Source of the DNA: JAMQPK01 sp035937795
GTDB taxonomy: Bacteria > Acidobacteriota > Vicinamibacteria > Vicinamibacterales > JAMQPK01
Length of the DNA: 64,000 nucleotides
Assembly (NCBI GenBank): GCA_035937795.1
Contig: DASZHO010000069.1
Coordinates: 1-64,000 of the forward strand
Reading direction: 5' to 3'
Positions 44,502-54,258 of this stretch are shown one piece after another; positions within the stretch are counted from its first letter, which is position 1, and each line of letters starts with the position of its first letter. The translations under genes were made by a program, and so were the position numbers. The notes below the pieces were generated by a model. That model searched no databases. It was given only the letters and a program-made list of their open reading frames with translations, and was not told the DNA's origin.

Positions 44502-45773
44502 TCAGTTCAGGGTCCAGAGCGCGAGGGTGGAGACATCCTTGACGAAGATGCGATTCCCCGAGATGGTTGGCTGCGCCCAGGTCTCGCTGTCGGCAACTTT
44601 GTAGCGGTGCAGCAGGTCGAAGGCGGTCCTGCTGCTGCGCGCGACAATCAGCTCGCCATCATCCTGGAGGCTGAACAATACGTCACCGGCTTTGACGATA
44701 GCCGCATTCCCGGCCTGACGCCCTTCGGAGGTCCACAAGGTTTTTCCCGTCTTTGCGTCGACGCCGAAGTACTGGCCCATGGCCTTCGTCGAAAGGCCGA
44801 AGAGCATGTCGCCAACGACCACGGGGTTGCTCAGCCGAAACGGCACGTCGGCATTCTCCCAGGCGTCCTCGGCGATCCACTGGTTGTTGCGCTTCGTCAG
44901 CGTAAACGCGACGGCTGGCCCGCCATTCGACACGATGAGCGTTTGCCCGTAGAGGATTGGCGTGGCCGCGTTGGTGACGCTCGAGTTCACGAATGGACGT
45001 TCCCAGACGAGCGACCCAGTGGCGGCATCGACGCCAACGAGCTTTGTCTGCGTGAGTGTGACGATCTGCCGTGCGTCGCCCAGATCCACCAGGATTGGCG
45101 ATCCGTAGCCAGGGCCGTCGCCGTTCCAGCTCCACTTCGTCGCGCCGGTGTTGAGGTCAAACGCGGTCAGCGCTCCCTGGTTGTTACCTCCGACATGAAA
45201 GATGACCATTCCGCGATCGACAAGCGGCGAGAAGGCATGGGTGGTGTACATCGGCACCACATCTGAACCTGGTTTCTGCCAGAGTTGCTTGCCGGTGGCC
45301 GCATCGAACGCCGTGACGATACCAGTCATCCCGATGGCATAGAGCCTGCCGTTTGCAAACACCGGCGTCGATTTCGGCCCGGGGCCGTGTCTCGACGCGG
45401 CGCTCTGCATCGTGAATGCGGCCCGATAGCCAGTCTGCCAGAGTATTTTTCCGGTCGCCGTATCCAGGGCAGTCATCACCTCGTTTTCACCCTGCCGCGA
45501 GAAGACGTAGACGCTGTTGCCCACGAGAAGGGGCGTGGCGTACCCGAGTCCGATCTCGACCTTCCAGCGTCGCGTGAGCGTTTCCGGCCAGGCTTTCGGC
45601 TCCACAAAGGACGCGGCAGAGCCGTCGCGGTTCGGTCCGCGCCACTGCGGATAGTCCAGCGACACGCTTTGGCCGGCTATCCCGGCTGAAAGTCCCGCGA
45701 CGACCACGACTGCCACCCACGCGCGGCTGCCGCGCGTGGGTCCCGGCGTCAATGCATTGAAATTTCGTGTCAT
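44502..45773 (-). CDS. Secreted PQQ-like beta-propeller protein
   Basis: I use ATG 45773 (423 residues); the frame runs to 45872 but the added residues overlap the FtsX gene and are not signal-like. The Ala-rich signal peptide ends GIAGQ, then DYPQWRGPNRDGSAAS and blade motifs follow (DTATGKILWQT, DAATGKQLWQK, NTGATKWS, AATGSLVWER, DAKTGKTLWTS). The regular spacing gives about seven blades. It lies 24 bases before the radical SAM gene and 16 bases after the FtsX permease gene, which makes it part of the long operon. It is likely exported or outer-membrane associated with the ABC machinery. Confidence 0.85.
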   Translation of the reverse strand: MTRNFNALTPGPTRGSRAWVAVVVVAGLSAGIAGQSVSLDYPQWRGPNRDGSAASFVEPKAWPETLTRRWKVEIGLGYATPLLVGNSVYVFSRQGENEVMTALDTATGKILWQTGYRAAFTMQSAASRHGPGPKSTPVFANGRLYAIGMTGIVTAFDAATGKQLWQKPGSDVVPMYTTHAFSPLVDRGMVIFHVGGNNQGALTAFDLNTGATKWSWNGDGPGYGSPILVDLGDARQIVTLTQTKLVGVDAATGSLVWERPFVNSSVTNAATPILYGQTLIVSNGGPAVAFTLTKRNNQWIAEDAWENADVPFRLSNPVVVGDMLFGLSTKAMGQYFGVDAKTGKTLWTSEGRQAGNAAIVKAGDVLFSLQDDGELIVARSSRTAFDLLHRYKVADSETWAQPTISGNRIFVKDVSTLALWTLN

Positions 45774-45789
45774 GGCGTCCTCTGAGAAA

Positions 45790-48700
45790 TTACTCCACTC
45801 GAAGTGCTGGCAATGTCGGAGATCGCAGGGCCGCCGCAGTGGCGGCGAGCGACGCCAGCAGGCCGGCCGCAAGTACGCTCGTGAGCAAGAGACTTAACGA
45901 CTCCACCGGCAGCCTGCCACCACGCTGGAGAAAGACGGGTGCAACGGCCAGAAGCGCCGACAAGGTGCCGATGGCCAGACCCGCTACCAGGAGCAGGAGC
46001 GTCTCGGCAACGACCATCGCGCACAAGTGCAATGGCTCATAACCCACCACGCGCAGCACAGCCAGCTCTCGCCTGCGCTCCAGCACGTTTCGCAACAGCA
46101 CCGCGCCCAGGCCAAACGTACCGAGCAACACACCGAGGCCACCAAGCGTCTGAAAAGTGGAGAGGTAAGTATATTCGACTCGATGGAACGCCGCCAGGCG
46201 CTCCCGAGTCGGGCTCACATCGATGCCGAAGTCCGCAAGGCGGGTGTCGAGGAGGTCGGACACCGCCCTCATGCGATCGGCCGGCACATCGATGAGGAGG
46301 AATCGATAGCCCTCCTGCGAGGGAAATAATCGAACGAAGTTATCCTCCGACATCAACAGCTCACCCTGGAAGATGCTGTCCGCAAGCGCACCCACCAGAC
46401 GAAGGCGCAGGGGACGATCGGCCGCCCCGGCGAGGACAAGATCCTCACCGAGCTGGAGATGAAGAACGTAGGTCATGGAATTCGCATCGGCAACGACCGG
46501 TATCGCGCCGTCGCTGAACTGCCGGTTGAGGAGCAGCCAGGGATTGGCGTGCTCGGCCGCTGTTTCCGCGGCTGAGCTCTGAAAGCTGAAGCGGCCTTGC
46601 CGCACGAAATCCGGTGTCGGCGCCAGGATCCTCGGGTTGCTCGGCTGATACAGATTCAGGCAACTGGTATCATCGCCTGGACGCAGTCGGAACCGGCTGA
46701 ACGTCACGCCTTCCAGCCCGCCGCCGGCGCCCGTTGGGAGATTGAGCCCGTCCCTGCCTTGGCGGCTGTCAAGATCGCGGACGATCGGCAGCAGCGATTC
46801 TGCGAGCAGCATGTAGCCGCCTGTTCCGGATCGCCGGTCCAGCGACACCTGAGTGTCGTCCCGCTTGAACGCCTCCACCGCCACAATGACGAATGTCGCG
46901 GAGGCCACCAGCGCGATGCAGAGAAGGCTCCGGCCCGGACGGCAGATCGTGTTTCGAAGGCCGAGCTCGAACACCGGCCACCAGCCATGCCCAGCGACGA
47001 GCGAGTGCTTTGCCTGACGAAGCCGGGAAGACACGAAGAACAGCGACGCGACGAGCAACAGGGCTCCCGCACCGAAGAACCCGGCCACGCGATCGATCAG
47101 ATTGGCGGACGTAGCTGCCAGCAAGAGAAGACCGACCACAGCGCAGCCTCCAGCGACGATCGATGAAGGTGACCCTCGCGCGGATGGCGCAGATGGTACG
47201 GCCGCAGCGCGCGGCTTCAAGGCTGACAGCAGTCCTGCGCCCACCAGCAACTCGCGCGCAGACAACGCTCTGAGCGAACGCAGCGTCCACCAAAGGCACG
47301 CGAGCGCCGCGAGCTGACAGGCCATCGCTCCCAGAATCAGGGACAGCGGCGTGACGTGCAGCGTCAGCGCCCTGGTTCCGACCGCGTCAATCCACCATGT
47401 GCGCAGCCCTGTCATCATCAGCGCCCCATATCCGAGGGCGCCGGCCACGCCCAGCACGCTGCCGATGACCGACAGGACCATCGCTTCCGAAAAAAACTGC
47501 ACGCGGATTCGGTTTTCGTCGAAGCCAACCGCTTGCAGGAGCCCGATCTCCTGCAGGCGCTGTTCGACGCCAAGTTTGAAAAAGAGCGCCGCCAGCAGCA
47601 ACGCTGACAAGACGAGAAAGGTGCTGAAGTACGTGAAATACGCGCCGAAGTCGGTGGCACCTCGCGATGCCGCCAGATCCTCCGCGCGTACGGCCCTGAC
47701 GGAAAATCCCATCAGGAGCGGATCGAGCGCAAGACGTAAGGCTTTTCCGTACGATGCCAGGCCTTCCTCGAGCCCACGATCGCCCTCGACCCGAAGGCGC
47801 AAAGATGTCAGAGACCCGTAGCGGGTTTTCCACAGCTGTTGTCCGGTTTCGAGAGGAACGAATGCTTTGGGTGTCGTTCGGTACTGGCGCCAGTACTCTT
47901 CGTCCACCGGACGAACCTGGCTGAGGTCGATCGGGAATGGCGGGTCCCAGTCGGAAAGCCGGTCGGAGTTTGTAATGCCTGGATAGTTCGGCGTCAGGTC
48001 ACGGTCGGCCGCCGGACCTTCGATCGGAACGATTCCCGCAACCTGAAACGCCGCGCTCCGCGTTTCCAGCCGGCCCTCTTCTTTCCAGACGTAGTAGTCG
48101 AGCGATACCGTGGACCCCAAGCGAGCGCCGAGATTGCGCGCTGCCCAGTCGTTCAGGATGATCGGGGGGCGGGATTCGGCCGCCTCCGCTTGTCGTCCAA
48201 TTCCGTCGGCAAGCTTCGGGATTCTGGATTCGGGAACGCTAATCGCGTTCAGATCGAGAGCCGTCACGACCGAGTACGGAATCCGGCGGTCGTCCAGACG
48301 GATGGCGTTCGCCAGATAGCTCAGCACGGCCGTGGCAGCCATCCCCTGCTCGGCGGCTGTCGCTCGAGCACTGGTCGCCAGGGCGTCGCTGATGGCGGTG
48401 CTATCGCTTTCGAGCGACAGGCTCCGGTGATCCGTCAACGCTCGCAGCGTGAGGCCGAGATCCTCGAGTCGCGCCGTGTCGCGCACGAGGCGCTCGACGA
48501 GTTGACGCGATGCATCCTGCGCGTTTTCAGCCCCATCGCGCCTCGAGATCAGGATCGTATTGACCCGCCCTTGGCGCTCGAGAGCCGACTGCAATCGTCC
48601 TAACGGCACGAACACTGCGCGGACGGCTCCTTGCTGCGGGCGCAGCGAGAATTCACCGAGGTCGATCGCTGGGAGGATCTTGCGGACCGAGAGTCGCAGG

Positions 48701-49224
48701 GTTTGGCCAAGGTCTTCCTTCCGGCCATGAAGCGATTCCACCGGAATCGCCGGACGCGTCTCAACCCGCAGCAGAATCGATCCGCCCTCGCCTGTTCCCA
48801 GCGCCTGCGCCAGCCCCTCGCTGAGCAGCGCTTCGGCCGTTTCCGGCGGCGACATTGCCTGACGCCCGTGAAATCGCCAGAACCGGTCGTCGACGCCATA
48901 GATCTGTACGCCGGAGGCGCGTCGCCCGGTGATCTGATCGCTGACGAATCCGTCCAGCACGATGAGCGGACAAGCCGCGTCGAACGAATCGCTGAACGCG
49001 CGATGCGCCTTGAGTTCATCGGCAAGCCTTTCCCTGAAAAACCCAGTAGAAAAGACCACGTCGTCGGTTCGGCCCAGCCTCTGCAGGACGAGGTCGCGAA
49101 GACTTGCCCGGACCGACTCGCCGACCACCAGCGCCCCAGCCAGCACCGTTACAGCGATAGCCACTCCCGCGATCACCGCGAGATTGGTGCGCCAGTAATA
49201 GAAGAGACTCCGCTTGATCAGCAT
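45790..49224 (-). CDS. FtsX-family ABC permease, double-length
   Basis: The protein has 1144 residues. It starts with one membrane helix and a large periplasmic domain. A first FtsX-type helix set follows around residues 520-640 (LRTWWIDAVG...LGAMACQLAALACLWW region), a second periplasmic domain, and a second FtsX set at the end (LGVLLGTFGLGAVLLRNVLE, then LRVVGYEPLHLCAMVVAE). Two FtsX repeats match the MacB/LolE-like permeases that extrude lipoproteins or peptides from the inner membrane. It starts 7 bases inside the 3' end of the ATPase gene, so the pair is coupled. The mechanism is likely mechanotransmission. Confidence 0.86.
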   Translation of the reverse strand: MLIKRSLFYYWRTNLAVIAGVAIAVTVLAGALVVGESVRASLRDLVLQRLGRTDDVVFSTGFFRERLADELKAHRAFSDSFDAACPLIVLDGFVSDQITGRRASGVQIYGVDDRFWRFHGRQAMSPPETAEALLSEGLAQALGTGEGGSILLRVETRPAIPVESLHGRKEDLGQTLRLSVRKILPAIDLGEFSLRPQQGAVRAVFVPLGRLQSALERQGRVNTILISRRDGAENAQDASRQLVERLVRDTARLEDLGLTLRALTDHRSLSLESDSTAISDALATSARATAAEQGMAATAVLSYLANAIRLDDRRIPYSVVTALDLNAISVPESRIPKLADGIGRQAEAAESRPPIILNDWAARNLGARLGSTVSLDYYVWKEEGRLETRSAAFQVAGIVPIEGPAADRDLTPNYPGITNSDRLSDWDPPFPIDLSQVRPVDEEYWRQYRTTPKAFVPLETGQQLWKTRYGSLTSLRLRVEGDRGLEEGLASYGKALRLALDPLLMGFSVRAVRAEDLAASRGATDFGAYFTYFSTFLVLSALLLAALFFKLGVEQRLQEIGLLQAVGFDENRIRVQFFSEAMVLSVIGSVLGVAGALGYGALMMTGLRTWWIDAVGTRALTLHVTPLSLILGAMACQLAALACLWWTLRSLRALSARELLVGAGLLSALKPRAAAVPSAPSARGSPSSIVAGGCAVVGLLLLAATSANLIDRVAGFFGAGALLLVASLFFVSSRLRQAKHSLVAGHGWWPVFELGLRNTICRPGRSLLCIALVASATFVIVAVEAFKRDDTQVSLDRRSGTGGYMLLAESLLPIVRDLDSRQGRDGLNLPTGAGGGLEGVTFSRFRLRPGDDTSCLNLYQPSNPRILAPTPDFVRQGRFSFQSSAAETAAEHANPWLLLNRQFSDGAIPVVADANSMTYVLHLQLGEDLVLAGAADRPLRLRLVGALADSIFQGELLMSEDNFVRLFPSQEGYRFLLIDVPADRMRAVSDLLDTRLADFGIDVSPTRERLAAFHRVEYTYLSTFQTLGGLGVLLGTFGLGAVLLRNVLERRRELAVLRVVGYEPLHLCAMVVAETLLLLVAGLAIGTLSALLAVAPVFLQRGGRLPVESLSLLLTSVLAAGLLASLAATAAALRSPTLPALRVE

Positions 49225-49889
49225 GAAACTTTCAGGAGCGCACGATCGGTCAGCTCGAAACGCTGCGGAAGTTTTCCCGCCAGCTCGACGCTATGCGTCA
49301 CGACGACGAGAATGGTCCGCTGCTGATGATGAAGCGCCAGGAGCAGCGATGCCACGACTTCCGCCGAGGCACGATCGAGGTTGCCGGTTGGCTCATCGCA
49401 CAGCAGCAACCGCGGCCCGCGGATCAGCGCTCTCGCCAGCGCCACCCGTTGTTTTTCTCCGCCCGACAACTCTGCCGGACGATGATCGGCGCGCGAGGTC
49501 AGGCCGACTTTATTGATGAGATCTCGGGCACGCGGCACCTGGTCGGGCTCGCGCCGACCGACGAGCGTCGGGATGAGCACATTTTCCAGAACCGTGCATT
49601 GCGGCAGCAGGCAGTGATCCTGGAAAACGAACCCAATCTCGGTGTTTCGGAACTTTGCCAGTTCTCGGGGCGGCAACGCGAAGGGATTTTTGCCGTTCAG
49701 GGTCACCACGCCAGAGCTTGGAGGCTCGAGTCCTCCGAGAACATAGAGGAGCGTGCTCTTCCCGCTCCCCGACGGTCCCATGATGGCCGCGGCCTCACCC
49801 GCCGCGAGCGACAGAGAAATGCCCGACAGTACCGACAGCAGTCCCTGCGGCGTCGGATAATCCTTTGTCAAACCCTCGACCTTCAGCAC
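49218..49889 (-). CDS. LolD/MacB-type ABC transporter ATPase
   Basis: The protein has 223 residues, standard for LolD-like ATPases. Walker A is GPSGSGKST, the signature LSGGEKQRVALARAL, Walker B LLLCDEPTGNLD and the H-loop VTHS. The ribosome site and start are at 49889, and it diverges from the 777-type propeller gene across 94 bases. It powers the large FtsX permease immediately downstream, with the two reading frames overlapping by 7 bases. It is the first gene of the minus-strand run that continues to about 30.8 kb. Confidence 0.92.
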   Translation of the reverse strand: MLKVEGLTKDYPTPQGLLSVLSGISLSLAAGEAAAIMGPSGSGKSTLLYVLGGLEPPSSGVVTLNGKNPFALPPRELAKFRNTEIGFVFQDHCLLPQCTVLENVLIPTLVGRREPDQVPRARDLINKVGLTSRADHRPAELSGGEKQRVALARALIRGPRLLLCDEPTGNLDRASAEVVASLLLALHHQQRTILVVVTHSVELAGKLPQRFELTDRALLKVSC

Positions 49890-49983
49890 CTGGATAGCAT
49901 AACGGCTTGACGGCTCAGGAGTGGGCTGTGCAAGAATGAACCAGCACTTTTCCCTTCATCTAAACACGGTCTGGAAGGTCTCC

Positions 49984-52254
49984 ATGACTCCCACGTTTCC
50001 AAGACGATTGGGCAGGCTGCTGGCGCTTCTGCTGCTGGCCGCCTCGAGCGGAACCTACGGTCTCCGCGCCGCGCAGAACACGCCGGCCCAACCACCGGCG
50101 CCGCGTCGTGTCGCGCTCGGTGATTGGCCGGAAGCGAGAGGCCCCGGCCGGGATGGGATATCGCTCGAAACCGGCCTTCCCGAAAAGTGGGCGCTCAACG
50201 GCGAGAACTTCCTATGGCGTGCGCCGTACGGCGGCCGTTCCGCGCCCATCGTCATGGGAGATCGGGTGTATGTGCAGAATCCGTCGGGCCGCGGGGCCGC
50301 GCTCCAGGAGCGCGTCATGGCGCTCGATGCCGCAACCGGGAAGGTCATCTGGGAATACAAGTTCAACGTTTTTCAGAGCGACGTGCCTCCGCACCGGGTG
50401 GGATGGCCGTCGCCGGCTGCCGATCCCGAAACCGGAAACGTGTATGCGTTGAACGTCGGGGCCAATCTCGTTGCGCTGAACCGTGACGGCAAGCTGCTGT
50501 GGGAGCGTTCGATCGGTGAGGAGTTTGCCGCGTTCACCACACACGGCGGCCGAACGATGTCGCCCATCATCGATGGCGGGTTGGTCATTGTCAGCGCCGC
50601 CGTCTCGAATTGGGGAACGCAGGCAAATCGCTCGCATCGCTTCATCGCGCTCGACAAACGCACGGGCGACATCGTCTATGTCGCCAATCCGGGTACTCGT
50701 CCCTACGACACGGCGTACGCCTTGCCGCTCATCGCGACGATCAACGGCATGCGCCTGCTGATCTGCGGACTCGGCGACGGCGGGTTTCACGCCATCAAAC
50801 CTCAGACAGGTGAAAGGGTCTGGAGTTTCGTCGCGTCAAAGCGAGCGATCAACACCGGCGTGGTGGTCAAGGGCAATTCCGTCATCGTCTCGCACGGCGA
50901 CGAGAACATGGACACCAACGAGCTGGGAATGCTCGCGGCGATTGACGGATCACAGACAGGCGACATCAAGACGACAAAGTGGGCGGTAAAGGGCACCGAG
51001 TTTCCGTTCTCGTCGCCGCTCATCGACGGCAACCGTATCTATCAGCTTGACGGCGGAGCGAACCTGAGGGCGTATGACGTCGACACGGGTCGTCTTCTGT
51101 GGGAGCAGCCACTGGGCAAGAGCCAGAAGGCCCCGCCCGTGCTGGCGGATGGAAAGATTTACGTTGGAACCGACCAGGGGCAGTTTTTCATCGTTCGACC
51201 ACAAGCCGATCGAGCGGTTGTGCTGAGCCAGGTGCAATTGCCGGTGAGCACCAACAGCGTGGAGCAGGAAGAGGGCACGCCGGAGCCGATTCTGGGAGGC
51301 GCGGCCATTTCGCGCGGCCGAATTTTCTTCGCGTCGAGCGATGCGATCTATGCGTTCGGGCCGAAGCAGGCAAAGCCGCTGACCGGGTGGGCCGTGGATG
51401 AGCCTGCGGACAAGAGCGACGGTGCGCCGACCTACGTGCAGGTCGCTCCGACGGAGCTCGTGCTCAAGCCAGGGCAAGTCGTCCAGCTCCATGCCAGGCT
51501 CTTCGACGGCAAGGGACGATTCCTGCGCGAAGAGAAAGCCGCCTGGTCCCTCGATGGACTCAAAGGCTCTGTCGTCGATGGAGCGTTTACCGCAGCCAGC
51601 GATCCCATGGAGTCCGCCGGCCTCATCAAGGCGACCGTCGGTGGGTTGACCGGCGACGCCAGAGCTCGAATCGTACGGCCGCTGCCGTGGAACGAAACGT
51701 TCGATGCGTACGCCGACGGGGCAGTACCGCCGGGGTGGGTCAACGCCGTCAACGCAAAGTTATCGGTGGCGACACTCGACGGCCAGAAAGTTCTGGCGAA
51801 GGCGCCGGATAGCTCGATTTTGAAACGGCTCCGCGTGTTTATCGGGCCGGTGGATTGGTCGAACTACACGTTCGAGGCCGACGTACGGTCCAACACACGT
51901 CGGCGGCAGATGTCCGACCTCGGGATTACCGCACAGCGCTATACGCTGGTGTTGTACGGTACCTCGCAGCAGTTGAAGTTGGAATCATGGGAGCCGGAGA
52001 CTCAGCGCACGGTCACCAAGCCGTTTGAGTGGAAACCCGACGCCTGGTACCACCTGAAACTGCGCGTTGAAAACACGCCCGATGGCAAGGTGCGCGCTCG
52101 CGGCAAAGCGTGGCCGACGGGGCAGGCAGAACCCGCCGAATGGGCGATCGATAAGATTGACCCCATCGGAAACCGGCGCGGCGCACCCGGGTTCTTCATC
52201 GACTCGGAGTTCGGCGCGTATCTTGACAATCTGAAAATCGAGGCAAACCGTTAG
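49984..52254 (+). CDS. Large secreted PQQ-like beta-propeller with C-terminal Ig-like and carbohydrate-binding-like domains
   Basis: I start it at ATG 49984 after GGAAGG (756 residues); 49921 would add 21 residues without signal character. The signal peptide ends LRAAQ. The propeller part starts GDWPEARGPGRDGIS and has blades such as DAATGKVIWEY and KRTGDIVYVA. After about residue 470, VQVAPTELVLKPGQVVQLHA is an Ig-like (BIG2-like) strand pattern. The last 180 residues form a jelly-roll-type domain (WNETFDAYADGAVPPGWVN, WYHLKLRVENTPDGKVRA, GAYLDNLKIEANR) resembling a laminin-G/DUF1080-like carbohydrate-binding fold. This is the most modular propeller in the window. It is 12 bases before the next propeller gene. 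Confidence 0.83.
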   Translation: MTPTFPRRLGRLLALLLLAASSGTYGLRAAQNTPAQPPAPRRVALGDWPEARGPGRDGISLETGLPEKWALNGENFLWRAPYGGRSAPIVMGDRVYVQNPSGRGAALQERVMALDAATGKVIWEYKFNVFQSDVPPHRVGWPSPAADPETGNVYALNVGANLVALNRDGKLLWERSIGEEFAAFTTHGGRTMSPIIDGGLVIVSAAVSNWGTQANRSHRFIALDKRTGDIVYVANPGTRPYDTAYALPLIATINGMRLLICGLGDGGFHAIKPQTGERVWSFVASKRAINTGVVVKGNSVIVSHGDENMDTNELGMLAAIDGSQTGDIKTTKWAVKGTEFPFSSPLIDGNRIYQLDGGANLRAYDVDTGRLLWEQPLGKSQKAPPVLADGKIYVGTDQGQFFIVRPQADRAVVLSQVQLPVSTNSVEQEEGTPEPILGGAAISRGRIFFASSDAIYAFGPKQAKPLTGWAVDEPADKSDGAPTYVQVAPTELVLKPGQVVQLHARLFDGKGRFLREEKAAWSLDGLKGSVVDGAFTAASDPMESAGLIKATVGGLTGDARARIVRPLPWNETFDAYADGAVPPGWVNAVNAKLSVATLDGQKVLAKAPDSSILKRLRVFIGPVDWSNYTFEADVRSNTRRRQMSDLGITAQRYTLVLYGTSQQLKLESWEPETQRTVTKPFEWKPDAWYHLKLRVENTPDGKVRARGKAWPTGQAEPAEWAIDKIDPIGNRRGAPGFFIDSEFGAYLDNLKIEANR

Positions 52255-52266
52255 GCACCTGACATC

Positions 52267-53751
52267 ATGAATATCTGCATTCGCGCTTCAAGACTCAGCG
52301 GGCCCCGCGTTCTGTTGATTCTCCTTGCCATGGTCCTGGCCGTCGCGGCCTTCGCGTGGCCGGTGCGGCTCGCTGCGTCCGACCCCGGCACTGGGGAGTG
52401 GCCCATGTGGGGCGGCGCGCCGGATCGCAACATGGTGTCCAACATGAAGGGCCTGCCGCTGCAGTGGGACGTCAAGACAAAGAAGAATGTCAAATGGATG
52501 GCCAAGCTTGGCTCACAAAGCTACGGTAATCCCGTTGTTGGCGGCGGAATGGTCTTCGTGGGTACCAACAACGAGCTCGCGCGGGATCCGAAGCAGCCAG
52601 GGGATCGCGGCGTGTTGATGGCGTTCCGCGAATCCGACGGCGAGTTCATGTGGCAGCAGACCCACGAAAAACTCGCCTCGGGCCGCGCGAACGACTGGCC
52701 GTATCAGGGCGTGGCCTCGTCGCCGATCGTCGAAGGCGGTCATGTGTATTACGTCAGCAATCGCGGCGTCGTGTGGTGTCTCGACGTGAACGGCTTCCGC
52801 GACGGCAAGAACGACGGTCCCGTCACCGACGAGAAACTGACCGGCCCCTTCGATGCCGACGTGATCTGGTCGTTCGACATGATGGAAGAAGTCGGGTCCT
52901 ACCCGCACAACATGTCGAACTCGTCACCAGTCATCTGGGGCGATCTGATCTTCCTCAGCACGTCGAACGGACAGGACGAGAGCCACGTGCACATTCCGTC
53001 GCCGCGCGCTCCCGCGATCATCGCGCTCAACAAGAACAGCGGCAAGCTCGTCTGGGAGGACAACTCGGTCGACGATCGCATCCTGCACGGGCAGTGGTCC
53101 ACGCCTTCGGTGGGCACGATCGGCGGTGTGCTGCAAGTGGTCTCGGCGCAGGGCGATGGCTGGGTCCGTGGCTACGAAGCCTTGACCGGCAAGAAACTGT
53201 GGGAGTTCGATTCCAACCCGAAAGACGCCGTCTGGCCCAGAACCCGCAACGAGCTGATCTCGACGCCGGTCATCTACGAAGATCGCGTCTACATCGGCAA
53301 CGGCCAGGATCCCGAACACGGCGAAGGCGTCGGTCACTTTTACGCCATCGATGCGACCAAGCGCGGCAACATCACCGAAACCGGACGGGTTTGGCACTTC
53401 GACAAGATCCGTCGCTCCATTTCCACTGCGGCGATACACGACGGCCTGGTCTACATCCCCGATTTCAGCGGCTACTTCCACTGCCTCGATGCGAAGACCG
53501 GTCAGGAGTACTGGGTGCACGACCTCCTGTCATCGGTGTGGGGTTCTGCGCTGGTCGTGGATGGCAAGGTCTACGTTGGCGACGAAGACGGCGACGTCAC
53601 CGTTTTCGCAGAGGGGAAAGAGAAGAAGATCCTCGCCAAGATGAACATGGGCAGCTCGGTCTACGCGACTCCGGTACCGGCCCATGGAACGCTCTTCCTG
53701 AACAATCGCAACGAGCTCTACGCGCTGGCCGAAGCCGTCCCGGCGCGCTAG
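52267..53751 (+). CDS. Secreted PQQ-like beta-propeller protein
   Basis: The protein has 494 residues. The signal peptide is ALVLAVAAFAWPV-like and ends LAAS. The opening EWPMWGGAPDRNMVSNMKGL and many blade motifs (NSGKLVWEDN, LTGKKLWEF, KTGQEYW) are typical. Compared with its neighbours it has longer loops, such as FDADVIWSFDMMEEVG, which places it in the BamB-like group with six to seven blades. It is cotranscribed with the modular propeller upstream and probably with the small membrane protein downstream (46-base gap). Confidence 0.85.
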   Translation: MNICIRASRLSGPRVLLILLAMVLAVAAFAWPVRLAASDPGTGEWPMWGGAPDRNMVSNMKGLPLQWDVKTKKNVKWMAKLGSQSYGNPVVGGGMVFVGTNNELARDPKQPGDRGVLMAFRESDGEFMWQQTHEKLASGRANDWPYQGVASSPIVEGGHVYYVSNRGVVWCLDVNGFRDGKNDGPVTDEKLTGPFDADVIWSFDMMEEVGSYPHNMSNSSPVIWGDLIFLSTSNGQDESHVHIPSPRAPAIIALNKNSGKLVWEDNSVDDRILHGQWSTPSVGTIGGVLQVVSAQGDGWVRGYEALTGKKLWEFDSNPKDAVWPRTRNELISTPVIYEDRVYIGNGQDPEHGEGVGHFYAIDATKRGNITETGRVWHFDKIRRSISTAAIHDGLVYIPDFSGYFHCLDAKTGQEYWVHDLLSSVWGSALVVDGKVYVGDEDGDVTVFAEGKEKKILAKMNMGSSVYATPVPAHGTLFLNNRNELYALAEAVPAR

Positions 53752-53797
53752 CGATCACACATTGACGACACAGACCGGAAAAAATCAGAGGCGACGT

Positions 53798-54247
53798 ATG
53801 ACATGGGCGATCTTTGTGGCAGGCGCCGTGCTGGCGTGGGGCGCGTACGGCGCGCTGCTGTTCGAAGGGCAGATGCAATTGGGCAATCCGCTGAAGGCGC
53901 TGCTGTGCGTAGGGGTCGCGTACTTCCTGATCGGCGTCGTCGTGCCGGTTGCCGGCTTGTCGTCTCAGGGCGCGATGTCGGGCTTCAACACCGGCGGACT
54001 GATCACCGCGACGATTGCCGGCGCGCTGGGCGCCGCCGGCGCCGCGTGCATCATCTGGGCGTTCAGGTCCGGTGGCCTGCCCCTGTACGTCATGCCGCTG
54101 GTCTTCGGCGGCGCACCGATCGTCAACGTGCTGCTCGCCATGGTCATGCATCCGCCGAAAACCGCGCCGAGCCCGATGCTGTACGTCGGTTTTCTGCTGG
54201 CGTCCCTTGGCGCGTCGATGGTGCTGTATTTCAGACCGCACGCATAG
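53798..54247 (+). CDS. Small four-helix membrane protein
   Basis: The start is ATG 53798 (149 residues) after AGAGG; a TTG at 53762 would add 12 polar residues. Four to five hydrophobic helices are clear, including FVAGAVLAWGAYGALLF, LLCVGVAYFLIGVVVPVAGL, the Gly/Ala-rich ATIAGALGAAGAACIIWAF and LLASLGASMVLYF. No catalytic motif is visible. The helix arrangement vaguely resembles one half of an EamA/DMT transporter. Its place behind a propeller gene suggests a membrane partner, but there is no family match I can name. It converges with the next propeller gene 11 bases away. Confidence 0.72.
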   Translation: MTWAIFVAGAVLAWGAYGALLFEGQMQLGNPLKALLCVGVAYFLIGVVVPVAGLSSQGAMSGFNTGGLITATIAGALGAAGAACIIWAFRSGGLPLYVMPLVFGGAPIVNVLLAMVMHPPKTAPSPMLYVGFLLASLGASMVLYFRPHA

Positions 54248-54258
54248 ATATCCTCTCA

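Noticed and set aside
43485..45266. 593-residue open frame antisense to the radical SAM and propeller genes
   Set aside because: Same pattern: Arg-rich composition and complete overlap with genes carrying intact motifs.
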